8,764 nt of DNA, from contig JADHYG010000042.1 in the NCBI GenBank assembly GCA_016782545.1, forward strand, positions 1-8,764, in the 5' to 3' direction. The notes beneath the pieces are model-generated. The model had not been told where the DNA came from and ran no database searches. It saw nothing but the letters and a program-made list of their open reading frames with translations. The translations under genes were made by a program, and so were the position numbers. The stretch comes from Candidatus Microgenomates bacterium. GTDB lineage: Bacteria; Patescibacteria; Microgenomatia; JADHYG01. This document shows, piece after piece, positions 1 to 6,060 of the stretch; positions within the stretch are counted from its first letter, which is position 1, and each line of letters begins with the position of its first letter.

Positions 1-1
1 C

Positions 2-29
2 TTGACTTTGAAAATAACCCTGATAAAAT
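2..29 (+). promoter_or_regulatory. Predicted sigma70-type promoter of the DUF4143 ATPase gene, leaderless
   Basis: The -35 box TTGACT (2-7) is followed after 16 bases by TAAAAT (24-29), which is preceded by TG at 21-22 as in an extended -10. The expected transcription start is near 36, only about three bases before the ATG at 39, so there is no room for a ribosome binding site. The window edge cuts off anything further upstream. Confidence 0.6.
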
Positions 30-38
30 AGTACTGAG

Positions 39-1292
39 ATGAAATTTATCCAGAGAAAAATTTATTCTGATCTTAAAAACCATTTAAAAAAACCAGAAAT
101 TTCTCTTATTCTTGGTCCCCGGCAGGCTGGCAAGACCACGCTGATGTTAAAACTGGCTGATGAATTAAAAACAAACAAAACGCCCAATATTTATTTTAAT
201 CTCGACATTATTGAAAACAAACAATATTTTAAAACCCAGCATGTTTTGCTTGATCGAATTGAGAAAACAATTGCTAAAAAAAAAGCAGTTGTTTTCATCG
301 ATGAAATTCAGCGGCTTGAAAATGCCGGTCTCTTTTTAAAAGGTCTTTATGATCTTGGCACAGATTTTAAATTCATTGTTTCCGGTTCTGGTTCTTTGGA
401 GCTTAAAGCTGATATTATTGAACCAATGACCGGCAGAAAAAAAGTTTTTTACTGTCTTCCCTTGTCATTTTCTGAATTTGCTGGCTATAAATTAAATGTC
501 CAATTCAAGCAAATATCAGAAAATCTGGATGCTAATCCTTACGAAACAGAGCGCCTGATCAAAGAATATCTCACTTTTGGCGGCTACCCAAGAGTGGTTC
601 TTGCCCAAACAGAAAAGGAAAAAACCAGCATTCTCCAAGAAATTTATCAGAGCTACTTAGAAAAAGATGTTCAGCTCCTTTTAAAGGTTGAAAAAGAAAC
701 TGCTTTTCAAGCTTTGATCAAACTTCTGGCATCTCAGGTTGGCAGCCTGATTAACAAAACTGAACTTTCTTCTACCTTAGGCCTGACTCAAAAAACCCTG
801 GATAAATATCTTTACTTTTTAGAAAAAACCTTTGTCATTTATCTTGTGCGGCCTTTTTTTACCAATGTAAGAAAAGAATTGAGAAAATCGCCTAAAGTTT
901 ACTTTTCCGATCTTGGTTTTCTTCGTCTTTCTCAAGGAAGAGTCTTTGGAAGTTTAACCACTCAAGAAGGCCATTTCTTTGAAAACGCCTGTTTTTTGAG
1001 GTTGAAAGAGCTTAATTCTCTTGAGCCGATCCGCTTTTGGCGTTCAACTTCAGGCGCGGAAGTTGATTTTATTTTCTTTTCTGTCAAAGAAGGCATCACT
1101 CCTTTTGAAATTAAAAGCACTGTTAGTAAAATAGGCACTTTGGGCAAAAGCTTAATCAGTTTTATCAAAACCTATCAACCAAAAAAAGCCTATTTTTATA
1201 CTAAAAATACAAAAGGCGAGATTAAAAAACTCAATACCAAAATTTACTATCTCCCCTATCATTTCCTTCCTGATCAAAGACTTTCTTTTTAA
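39..1292 (+). CDS. AAA+ ATPase with C-terminal DUF4143 domain
   Basis: This is a complete 417-residue protein of the widespread AAA_14/DUF4143 family of cytosolic P-loop ATPases. Their cellular role is poorly defined and they are often multicopy in reduced genomes. The N-terminus (FIQRKIYSDL) leads into a Walker A motif GPRQAGKTT (residues 26-34, Lys32). Walker B is AVVFIDEIQ with Asp88 and Glu89, and a sensor-1-like strand reads FIVSGSGS (about 112-119). The family signature MTGRKK...PLSFSEF follows. The DUF4143 part has a winged-helix-like stretch (about 225-265) and ends in a PD-(D/E)XK-like core, with GAEVDF (Asp343) and FEIKS (Glu357, Lys359). Length is normal for the family and no motif is missing. 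The start is the first ATG after the promoter at 2-29; there is no Shine-Dalgarno sequence. It is monocistronic, with its own terminator directly behind the stop. The family call is firm; the substrate is unknown. Confidence 0.95.
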   Translation: MKFIQRKIYSDLKNHLKKPEISLILGPRQAGKTTLMLKLADELKTNKTPNIYFNLDIIENKQYFKTQHVLLDRIEKTIAKKKAVVFIDEIQRLENAGLFLKGLYDLGTDFKFIVSGSGSLELKADIIEPMTGRKKVFYCLPLSFSEFAGYKLNVQFKQISENLDANPYETERLIKEYLTFGGYPRVVLAQTEKEKTSILQEIYQSYLEKDVQLLLKVEKETAFQALIKLLASQVGSLINKTELSSTLGLTQKTLDKYLYFLEKTFVIYLVRPFFTNVRKELRKSPKVYFSDLGFLRLSQGRVFGSLTTQEGHFFENACFLRLKELNSLEPIRFWRSTSGAEVDFIFFSVKEGITPFEIKSTVSKIGTLGKSLISFIKTYQPKKAYFYTKNTKGEIKKLNTKIYYLPYHFLPDQRLSF

Positions 1293-1293
1293 A

Positions 1294-1339
1294 ACTCGCT
1301 TCGCTTTTGGCAAAAGCGCCAAAAGTCCGCGGGTTTTTT
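1294..1339 (+). terminator. Intrinsic terminator of the DUF4143 ATPase gene
   Basis: This is a two-tier hairpin starting two bases after the stop codon. An outer stem pairs ACTCGC (1294-1299) with GCGGGT (1329-1334, one T-G wobble). It encloses a perfect 8-bp stem, CTTTTGGC (1304-1311) with GCCAAAAG (1318-1325), around the loop AAAAGC. The run TTTTTT (1334-1339) follows at once. It separates the ATPase gene from the gene at 1407. Confidence 0.85.
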
Positions 1340-1360
1340 CATCCATTACTCTCAAAAGTC

Positions 1361-1378
1361 ATTTTCCCCTTGACAAAA
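1361..1378 (+). repeat. 18-bp promoter-block direct repeat, copy 1
   Basis: The sequence ATTTTCCCCTTGACAAAA occurs here and again, identical, at 2099-2116. It contains a consensus -35 hexamer preceded by a CCCC run. Identity stops exactly at both edges, so it is a shared upstream promoter module rather than part of a longer duplication. Confidence 0.85.
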
Positions 1379-1398
1379 GTAGTTAAATATATTTAAAT
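1370..1398 (+). promoter_or_regulatory. Predicted promoter of the 213-residue gene, leaderless
   Basis: A perfect TTGACA (1370-1375) is followed after a 17-base spacer by TTAAAT (1393-1398), a 4/6 match to the -10 consensus in a very AT-rich setting. The implied start near 1405 lies two bases before the ATG at 1407. No purine-rich ribosome binding site precedes that ATG. Confidence 0.6.
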
Positions 1399-1406
1399 CA
1401 AAATAT

Positions 1407-2048
1407 ATGCACGATGCTTCAGAACCAGAACCAAAAAACCTGAAAACAGGTTTACCAATAAAAAGTACAGACATAGTTCATGAAGATACAAAAGCAGTGG
1501 CAGCACAAATTCTGGAGCTAAATTTGCAGTCTAGAGAAGCTAGCGAATTATTAATGAGAGCTTTAAATTTACGCCCTAATCTTTCGCCAGAAGATATTCA
1601 AACTGCAAGAAGTAAATTAGCAGAATATTTTGATTTTGATTCCTCAACTGTACTCAGTGATATGATAAGAGATTTATCAACCGATGAATTAAAAACAGTG
1701 GTAGATATAACAATTAAAAATGTTAGAGCGGCGGATTATACGGACGGACTATTATGTTATGATGGAGACCATCAACCAGTACCAGTTGAAATTAGTGGTG
1801 ATGAAAAAGCTAGAGATTTGCAAACAGGCCTTGAGCGAGAGTTGAGGAGTGGTTTCGATGGGGTGAAAGAAGCTCACTCCAAACAAAGTGAAGTTTTAGT
1901 TGATATTTGTGGAGGAAATTTATTAGAAATGGTAATGCAAGCTGAAAAAATTCTACCTTTTAGTTCTGACGCTTTATTGCGAGGATTAGTTGCCAAAGGA
2001 AGTATTCCATCTGAACAATTAACAAGTCCGTCTACTATTAAAATATAG
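1407..2048 (+). CDS. Hypothetical protein, 213 residues, unknown function
   Basis: I do not recognise this protein. It is acidic, soluble-looking and mostly helical, without a signal peptide or membrane segment. A polar, Pro- and Lys-containing N-terminus (about 1-22) precedes amphipathic helices. Residues 56-95 contain two such helices (LRPNLSPEDIQTA and LAEYFDFDSSTVLSDMI) whose spacing is reminiscent of small helical adaptor or DNA-binding bundles, but no family motif can be named. A short segment near 115-130 (GLLCYDGDHQPVPVEI) may form strands. A good promoter stands directly upstream, so expression is likely; the ATG is the first codon after it. Leucine codons are mainly TTA with very few CTT, unlike the CTT-rich genes on either side, which suggests a different origin or expression class. 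It stands alone, with terminator-like structures at both sides. Confidence 0.75.
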   Translation: MHDASEPEPKNLKTGLPIKSTDIVHEDTKAVAAQILELNLQSREASELLMRALNLRPNLSPEDIQTARSKLAEYFDFDSSTVLSDMIRDLSTDELKTVVDITIKNVRAADYTDGLLCYDGDHQPVPVEISGDEKARDLQTGLERELRSGFDGVKEAHSKQSEVLVDICGGNLLEMVMQAEKILPFSSDALLRGLVAKGSIPSEQLTSPSTIKI

Positions 2049-2052
2049 ATGC

Positions 2053-2071
2053 CCACTCGTTTGCGGAGTGG
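2053..2071 (+). terminator. Possible weak terminator after the 213-residue gene
   Basis: CCACTC (2053-2058) can pair with GAGTGG (2066-2071) around a 7-base loop, four bases past the stop codon. The following TTCTCT is a poor U-tract, so termination here would be weak or factor-assisted. Confidence 0.35.
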
Positions 2072-2098
2072 TTCTCTGCGCCATTTAACCATTCGATT

Positions 2099-2116
2099 AT
2101 TTTCCCCTTGACAAAA
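2099..2116 (+). repeat. 18-bp promoter-block direct repeat, copy 2
   Basis: Identical to 1361-1378 over ATTTTCCCCTTGACAAAA. Sequence on both sides diverges completely. Here the -35 box serves the short frame at 2144 or a small transcript. Confidence 0.85.
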
Positions 2117-2137
2117 CCAATCTCTTATGAATACATT
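2108..2137 (+). promoter_or_regulatory. Predicted promoter upstream of the 30-codon frame
   Basis: A perfect TTGACA (2108-2113) is followed after 18 bases by TACATT (2132-2137), a 4/6 match. The implied start falls on A2144, the first base of an ATG, giving a fully leaderless message. A 13-bp dyad covers the -10 and start, so this promoter may be repressible. Confidence 0.5.
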
Positions 2138-2161
2138 TATCCTATGACAAATGTATTCATA
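2126..2161. repeat. 13-bp perfect inverted repeat, operator-like
   Basis: TATGAATACATTT (2126-2138) and its exact reverse complement AAATGTATTCATA (2149-2161) flank a 10-base spacer. The left arm overlaps the predicted -10 box, and the ATG at 2144 lies in the spacer. As DNA it would suit binding by a dimeric repressor next to RNA polymerase. As RNA from an upstream start it would form a hairpin with the start codon in the loop. No regulator is encoded next to it, so the binder is unknown. Confidence 0.7.
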
Positions 2162-2236
2162 GAGAGACAAATTTATCAAAAACTTCAATTCATTCCTCAA
2201 AACTCTCCCTTTCTGCGAGAAAATTTTTGGCAATGA
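2144..2236 (+). pseudogene. Possible 5' remnant of a DUF4143-type ATPase gene, or 30-residue peptide
   Basis: The frame starts at the ATG placed by the promoter at 2108-2137 and ends at TGA after 30 codons. Its beginning, FIERQIYQKLQ, resembles the N-terminus of the intact ATPase at 39 (FIQRKIYSDLK), where this stretch precedes Walker A. Here the similarity ends after about a dozen residues and no Walker A follows. The palindromic element begins immediately behind the stop. I infer that the promoter and first codons of a second ATPase copy survive while the body was deleted or replaced. The match is short and could be chance; a genuine leaderless small peptide is the alternative. Confidence 0.35.
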
Positions 2237-2330
2237 TTAAAGTTTTGCACTTTTCACCTCCGAGGTGGGGTCGAAACGTCGACCACTCCTCGGACGGTGG
2301 AAGTTTTAAAAAGTGCAAAACTTTTGTAAT
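2237..2330. repeat. GC-rich palindromic element, MITE/REP-like
   Basis: A 16-bp perfect terminal inverted repeat, AAAGTTTTGCACTTTT (2239-2254) with its complement at 2309-2324, encloses a second, nested fold. CACC (2255-2258) pairs with GGTG (2296-2299). TCCGAGG (2259-2265) pairs with CCTCGGA (2288-2294). A perfect 6-bp tip, GGTCGA/TCGACC (2269-2274 and 2279-2284), closes on the tetraloop AACG. The outer ends read ATTA and TAAT. The core is much richer in G+C than its surroundings. It could be a dispersed non-autonomous repeat, a bidirectional terminator, or a structured RNA. No transposase gene is nearby, and copy number in the genome cannot be judged from this window. Confidence 0.75.
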
Positions 2331-2452
2331 TACTCTTTTTCTGTTCTCTTGTTCTCATGCTTTAATGATTTCTTCCCTCTTTTTTTCTTTAAAATCTTTC
2401 CACGATCGTAGTGTCAAATTAAATCCATGCCAATTTCCCTGTCCCAGCGCCC

Positions 2453-2483
2453 TAGATAAGGGCTAAGCCCTTATCTACTTTTT
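2453..2483 (+). terminator. Strong intrinsic terminator without an obvious gene
   Basis: An 11-bp perfect stem, TAGATAAGGGC (2453-2463) with GCCCTTATCTA (2467-2477), closes on a TAA loop and is followed by CTTTTT (2478-2483). It is oriented for + strand transcription. The nearest upstream promoter is at 2108, so it would end a transcript of roughly 340 bases and insulate the operon at 2534. Confidence 0.85.
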
Positions 2484-2495
2484 AATGTCTAAAAT

Positions 2496-2524
2496 TTGCC
2501 TTTTTATTTTTAATATGCTATCGT
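2496..2524 (+). promoter_or_regulatory. Predicted extended -10 promoter of the AAA ATPase-transglutaminase operon
   Basis: TTGCCT (2496-2501) is separated by 17 bases from TATCGT (2519-2524), which carries an extended -10 TGC directly before it (2516-2518). The start is expected near 2531, three bases before the ATG at 2534. The message would be essentially leaderless, and all three downstream genes would be read from it. Confidence 0.6.
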
Positions 2525-2533
2525 GAAATTACC

Positions 2534-5233
2534 ATGATGGAAATACCTGAAGGCATAAATGCAGAATTGCTTGTTTCTTCTCGAGAAAAATTTCAACGAG
2601 AATTCCTCACTACAGAGCGTCATCTTGAACAAACTCAAAAGCTTCTTCATTTAGCCGACAGAACAAAAGTCTTTCATGCCATGCTCATGGAAGATCCCAA
2701 AGCAAAAACTCTTATTACTCAAAAGCGAAGCGCCGAAGACCATGTTAAAACTGCACCAGCTGAAGAGGGAGAGGCTCGCGAACAAGAAGTAAAAACAGCT
2801 TCTCTTCAACTCCTTACCCACCTCAAAGACGAACATCATTATCTTTTTGATTTAGTTGCTAATCTTCGGCTAGACGATGATCAACGAGTCATCCTTGAAC
2901 AAAGTATCGCAGATATTGCCTATTCTTATGTTAACAACATGCAAAGTTTAGCTCCGGACAAAAAAAGATTTAAACAAGAAGCCGTTGAGCAAACAGTCCA
3001 GGCTTTAATTAAAGAATCATCTTCTTTTTCTCTTTTAAAAAAGACTGTTCTTCCAGAAGACGAAAAAACAGCTGCCGCCGAAGAGCCGCTTTCCATAGAA
3101 GAAGTAAGATCTTTGGAAGATAAGCTGATGACCAAAATGGCCATCCTTAGTCTTGATCCCCAGCTTGAAGCCTATGCGCATAGACGCTGGATTGGCAAGC
3201 AAAAAAGAAGCGGCGAGAAAGTTTATTTAACCCCTTATTATCAGGCTATTTTGTCTCTTTCTCAAAGATTGGAACGAAAAGAAAACGGCATTGGCGGCCG
3301 GATTTATTTTGGTCCTCCGGGAACTGGAAAAACAGAATTGGGAATCAGAGCTAACAAAGAAGCAGGTTATAAAACTCATGTTATCAATCTTCATGAACAT
3401 ATTGTTTTTATGCATCTAATCGGCCAGCAATCAATACCCATCGGCCTTGATACCGCCGCTTCTTTGATGCAAAGAATCAAAGGCGCCCGTGAACTGATTG
3501 AAACTTGGTCGGCTGATCAATTTTGGCAAAGATCTGCAGAACTAGCCCGCAACACTGGTCAAGAACCTCTTCAGCTTCTTGGCAGATTTTTAGATGAATT
3601 GCCAGCTCCCGGTCAAGAACTTACATCAGAACAAAAACAAGAAATGCACGAGGCTTATCTTGCTTATCTTGATCGCCAAGCTTTAGCCGCTTCCATGGGT
3701 GAAAAAACTCCTAATATGCCTGCAGAAAAAGCTTGGGTTAACGGCGAAATTTTAAACGCCATTGAACGACATGAAAAAGTCTATTTCACTGAAATTGACA
3801 AAGCCGGCCCTCATGCTCTTGATGGCATTTTGCATTTTTTAACTCGCTCGCCGGGCGAAGAAATCACTTTCGGCGACAAAACTGTCCGTATTCCCTCTTG
3901 GTTTTCTATTGATGGCGACTGCAATCTTTTAGAATTGGGCGGTGAAAAAGAATCTCTTTATAACCGCTTTAACGAAGTTTTTATTGGTTATCCTCCGCTT
4001 AAAGACGAAGCGATGATTGCTTCAGTCTGGCTTTCTGATGGCGAAGGCAACATCACTCTTGATCCTTATGAACAATGGCAAATGATTGGCTTTTTAACTT
4101 ATATCTTACCTGAAATCCGTGTTCTTTATGAACATTCAGGCGAAAAAAAACTTGATCAGCCCTTTTCTTTAAGAAATTTAAAAGAACTTTGCAATCTTTT
4201 AGTTGACCCTAAAACCAAAGAAAGAACTGATCTTTCCGTTGGTAGAGCAATTGAAATGGCTTTATTAGAAATAAGAACTTTTGCTTCAAGCGGTGAGGGC
4301 AAAAAGATCTTGCGCCAAGTCCTTACTAAACATCATCGGGTTCTAGCCGAACCTGTTGAAGAGCTTGGCGCGGAAAAAATTGACGCTGATCAAACAAGAC
4401 TGGAAAGAAAACAAGCCCGCCTTACTGCTTTAGCAAAAACAGTCAGCGAGCCAATGACCAGAACCGCTGTCATGCTTCCGGAAGAAACAGCGGAAATCAC
4501 CAGAAATATAAAGTTCCAACATCAAAAACTCACTCCTGAAGAAATGACTGCTATTCCTGATTTTCTTGAAACAAAATCTACACCCGATGGCCGGCCGCAA
4601 GAGTGGGTCAGCCTTGACAATGGCCAGCATTTTACTCTTGATCAGAGCGATAAATACACTTATTTAACTTTAAATGTCCAATCCAAGGATGATGAATTAG
4701 TTGAATTAACCAGACTTAATGTCGGAAAAAGAGAAGAAGAGCTAAAATTGATTGATGTCAGCCGCAATGGTCAAGTCGCTTTGTTTGAAGGTGTAAAAGA
4801 AGATAAACGATATGTTTATATTTCTGGCTTAGGCCAAGAGTTTGTTCGGCCCGACGGAAGTATTTACAAGCGCACCATCCACCCCGCTCTTAGCCCTGAA
4901 AGCGCTCTTTTCCTTAGTCCATCAGAAAATTGGCTGGCTGAGTTTCAATCAAAAAAAGGCGATTTAAAACTCTATAATCCTTTTGAAAACCAGGGAGTGA
5001 CTATTAATACAAAAGCCAAGAGATTTGAATTTACTCCTGACGGCCGTGTTCTTTTAGTCGAAACTTTTGACAATGAAACTTGGCTTATTGATCTGCACAC
5101 TGTAGCCAGTCAGGGCTTAAATTCTGTTAACCGACCAAAATCGCGGCTTAAACAAGGTAACTGGCATGTTGTTTCAGAAGATTTAATTGTTAATCCAACT
5201 ACCTCAGAAGCTGTCTTAATTAAAAAAGAATGA
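2534..5233 (+). CDS. Large MoxR/AAA_5-like AAA+ ATPase with C-terminal beta-propeller-like region
   Basis: This 899-residue cytosolic ATPase is first gene of the operon. Residues 1-235 are charged and helical. The AAA module has Walker A GPPGTGKT (260-267, Lys266), a Walker-B-like VYFTEID (416-422), a sensor-1-like strand ending at Asn464, and NRFNEVFIGYPP with a candidate arginine finger, Arg478. Order and wording (GEIL..AI, EIDKAG, RF) match MoxR/AAA_5 ATPases, which remodel metal-binding or envelope-linked complexes. Two oddities stand out. About 150 residues separate Walker A from B, far more than in ordinary MoxR, and the usual Walker B aspartate is Thr419, although the catalytic-type Glu420 remains. 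From about 680 the protein becomes strand-rich, with repeats marked SRNG (743-746), SPES (787-790) and TPDG (834-837), as in WD40/TolB-type blades. The start could be either of two adjacent ATGs. Its stop overlaps the next start (ATGA). The AAA call is firm; subfamily and substrate are inferred. Confidence 0.93.
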   Translation: MMEIPEGINAELLVSSREKFQREFLTTERHLEQTQKLLHLADRTKVFHAMLMEDPKAKTLITQKRSAEDHVKTAPAEEGEAREQEVKTASLQLLTHLKDEHHYLFDLVANLRLDDDQRVILEQSIADIAYSYVNNMQSLAPDKKRFKQEAVEQTVQALIKESSSFSLLKKTVLPEDEKTAAAEEPLSIEEVRSLEDKLMTKMAILSLDPQLEAYAHRRWIGKQKRSGEKVYLTPYYQAILSLSQRLERKENGIGGRIYFGPPGTGKTELGIRANKEAGYKTHVINLHEHIVFMHLIGQQSIPIGLDTAASLMQRIKGARELIETWSADQFWQRSAELARNTGQEPLQLLGRFLDELPAPGQELTSEQKQEMHEAYLAYLDRQALAASMGEKTPNMPAEKAWVNGEILNAIERHEKVYFTEIDKAGPHALDGILHFLTRSPGEEITFGDKTVRIPSWFSIDGDCNLLELGGEKESLYNRFNEVFIGYPPLKDEAMIASVWLSDGEGNITLDPYEQWQMIGFLTYILPEIRVLYEHSGEKKLDQPFSLRNLKELCNLLVDPKTKERTDLSVGRAIEMALLEIRTFASSGEGKKILRQVLTKHHRVLAEPVEELGAEKIDADQTRLERKQARLTALAKTVSEPMTRTAVMLPEETAEITRNIKFQHQKLTPEEMTAIPDFLETKSTPDGRPQEWVSLDNGQHFTLDQSDKYTYLTLNVQSKDDELVELTRLNVGKREEELKLIDVSRNGQVALFEGVKEDKRYVYISGLGQEFVRPDGSIYKRTIHPALSPESALFLSPSENWLAEFQSKKGDLKLYNPFENQGVTINTKAKRFEFTPDGRVLLVETFDNETWLIDLHTVASQGLNSVNRPKSRLKQGNWHVVSEDLIVNPTTSEAVLIKKE

Positions 5234-6060
5234 ACGAATTTCATGAAGGACCACCGCCTTTAATTTTTCCAGAAGATCGGGATGTTGCTCCGCTTGAAGA
5301 AACAAGAACTGATCAACAGTCACTCTCTGTTTGTCTTAGACAAGCTTTAGAAACTAAAACTACTAATCTTCCCGCAAGAACAGAAACAGTCAGGGTTGCG
5401 AGAAAGAACCCAAGCGGTGTTTTGACTGCGCCCGAACAAGCAAGATTGGCTGAAGCCGCTTTAAGAGGTGAAACCACCATGCCCCAATTTGTATCAAAAG
5501 TTGAAGAAGAAAAGAGATTATTAGACAGAGAAATTTCTCAATTAAATACTCATTTTATTGCTGTTGCTAATCCTCTAATTTTAGCTAGTCGCCATGGGAC
5601 TAAAAGTCTTTTCAGAGAAATAGATCAACTCTTTCACCTCTTGGTTCAAGAAAAGGCCAGAACTCTTCTTCCAAAGGACATTGCTGTTGCCGACAGCCGT
5701 ATTTATTTCCATATTTTAGCCGACCATCCCAATGGTGTTTTTTTAAACACTTTTGAAGCTGAAAGCCCAGATGAAGCAAAAGAAAAATATCTTGAAATTT
5801 TAGGCAAAACTGTTTTTGAAAGCAACCAAGGTGAAGCAAATCTTTATGGTGCAGGTACATCTGCAGCCCGGCTTGAGATTGCCAGCCAAATTCTTGAAGG
5901 AAGAACTGAAACCAATCGAGATTTGGTTCTTTCTATTGGTCAAAGCGTTCATGCTGATTTCTCAGAAGATTTAGATAAAGTTGGTCCAGTAATCAAGGGC
6001 GGCAAAGATAGAGATGAAACTGTATGGTACATTGATTCAACTAAAGAAACTCAAACATGA
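5230..6060 (+). CDS. Hypothetical protein, 276 residues, middle gene of the ATPase-transglutaminase operon
   Basis: I do not recognise a family. The first 60 residues are Pro/Glu-rich and probably disordered. Residues 65-150 are helical, including a likely short coiled coil (VEEEKRLLDREISQL, 91-105). The rest, about 151-270, mixes strands and helices (RIYFHILAD; AGTSAARLEIASQIL) and ends with an acidic patch followed by ETVWYIDS. There is no signal peptide, membrane segment or recognisable catalytic motif, so it is probably cytosolic. It sits where DUF58 proteins sit in common MoxR clusters but shows no DUF58-like signature that I can see. ATGA overlaps at both ends (5230-5233 and 6057-6060) imply translational coupling to the ATPase and to the transglutaminase-like gene, and a matched supply of all three. 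I infer an adaptor linking the ATPase to the membrane protein; nothing in its sequence proves that. Confidence 0.9.
   Translation: MNEFHEGPPPLIFPEDRDVAPLEETRTDQQSLSVCLRQALETKTTNLPARTETVRVARKNPSGVLTAPEQARLAEAALRGETTMPQFVSKVEEEKRLLDREISQLNTHFIAVANPLILASRHGTKSLFREIDQLFHLLVQEKARTLLPKDIAVADSRIYFHILADHPNGVFLNTFEAESPDEAKEKYLEILGKTVFESNQGEANLYGAGTSAARLEIASQILEGRTETNRDLVLSIGQSVHADFSEDLDKVGPVIKGGKDRDETVWYIDSTKETQT

Larger units (their letters stand above)
2049..2533. other. Gene-poor interval with promoter, dyad, palindromic element and terminator
   Basis: About 485 bases without a convincing full-length gene. In order it holds: a small hairpin (2053-2071); a promoter block repeated from 1361 (2099-2116); a 13-bp dyad (2126-2161) over a putative start codon; a 30-codon frame (2144-2236); a GC-rich palindromic element in an AT-rich setting (2237-2330); a pyrimidine-rich stretch (about 2328-2405) in which I see nothing definite; a strong terminator (2453-2483); and the promoter of the next operon. 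The order promoter, short frame, insertion-like palindrome, terminator fits the shell of a gene whose body has been lost, or a short non-coding transcript of about 340 bases. Confidence 0.6.

Noticed and set aside
1874..2233. 119-codon minus-strand frame
   Set aside because: It lies antisense to the end of the 213-residue gene and the promoter region, with no promoter or start signal. The + strand gene has the better coding character.
2355..2450. Minus-strand open segment reading a Lys/Glu-rich peptide (WKDFKEKKREEIIKA), with a TTGACA-like box at 2412-2417
   Set aside because: It has no ATG in frame, the -10 partner is poor, and the Lys/Glu character follows directly from the purine-rich strand. 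It could be a gene tail remnant but is not supportable.
2227..2466. 79-codon + strand frame starting at TTG
   Set aside because: It runs straight through the palindromic element and into the terminator stem, has no ribosome binding site or promoter of its own, and its composition follows the repeats.
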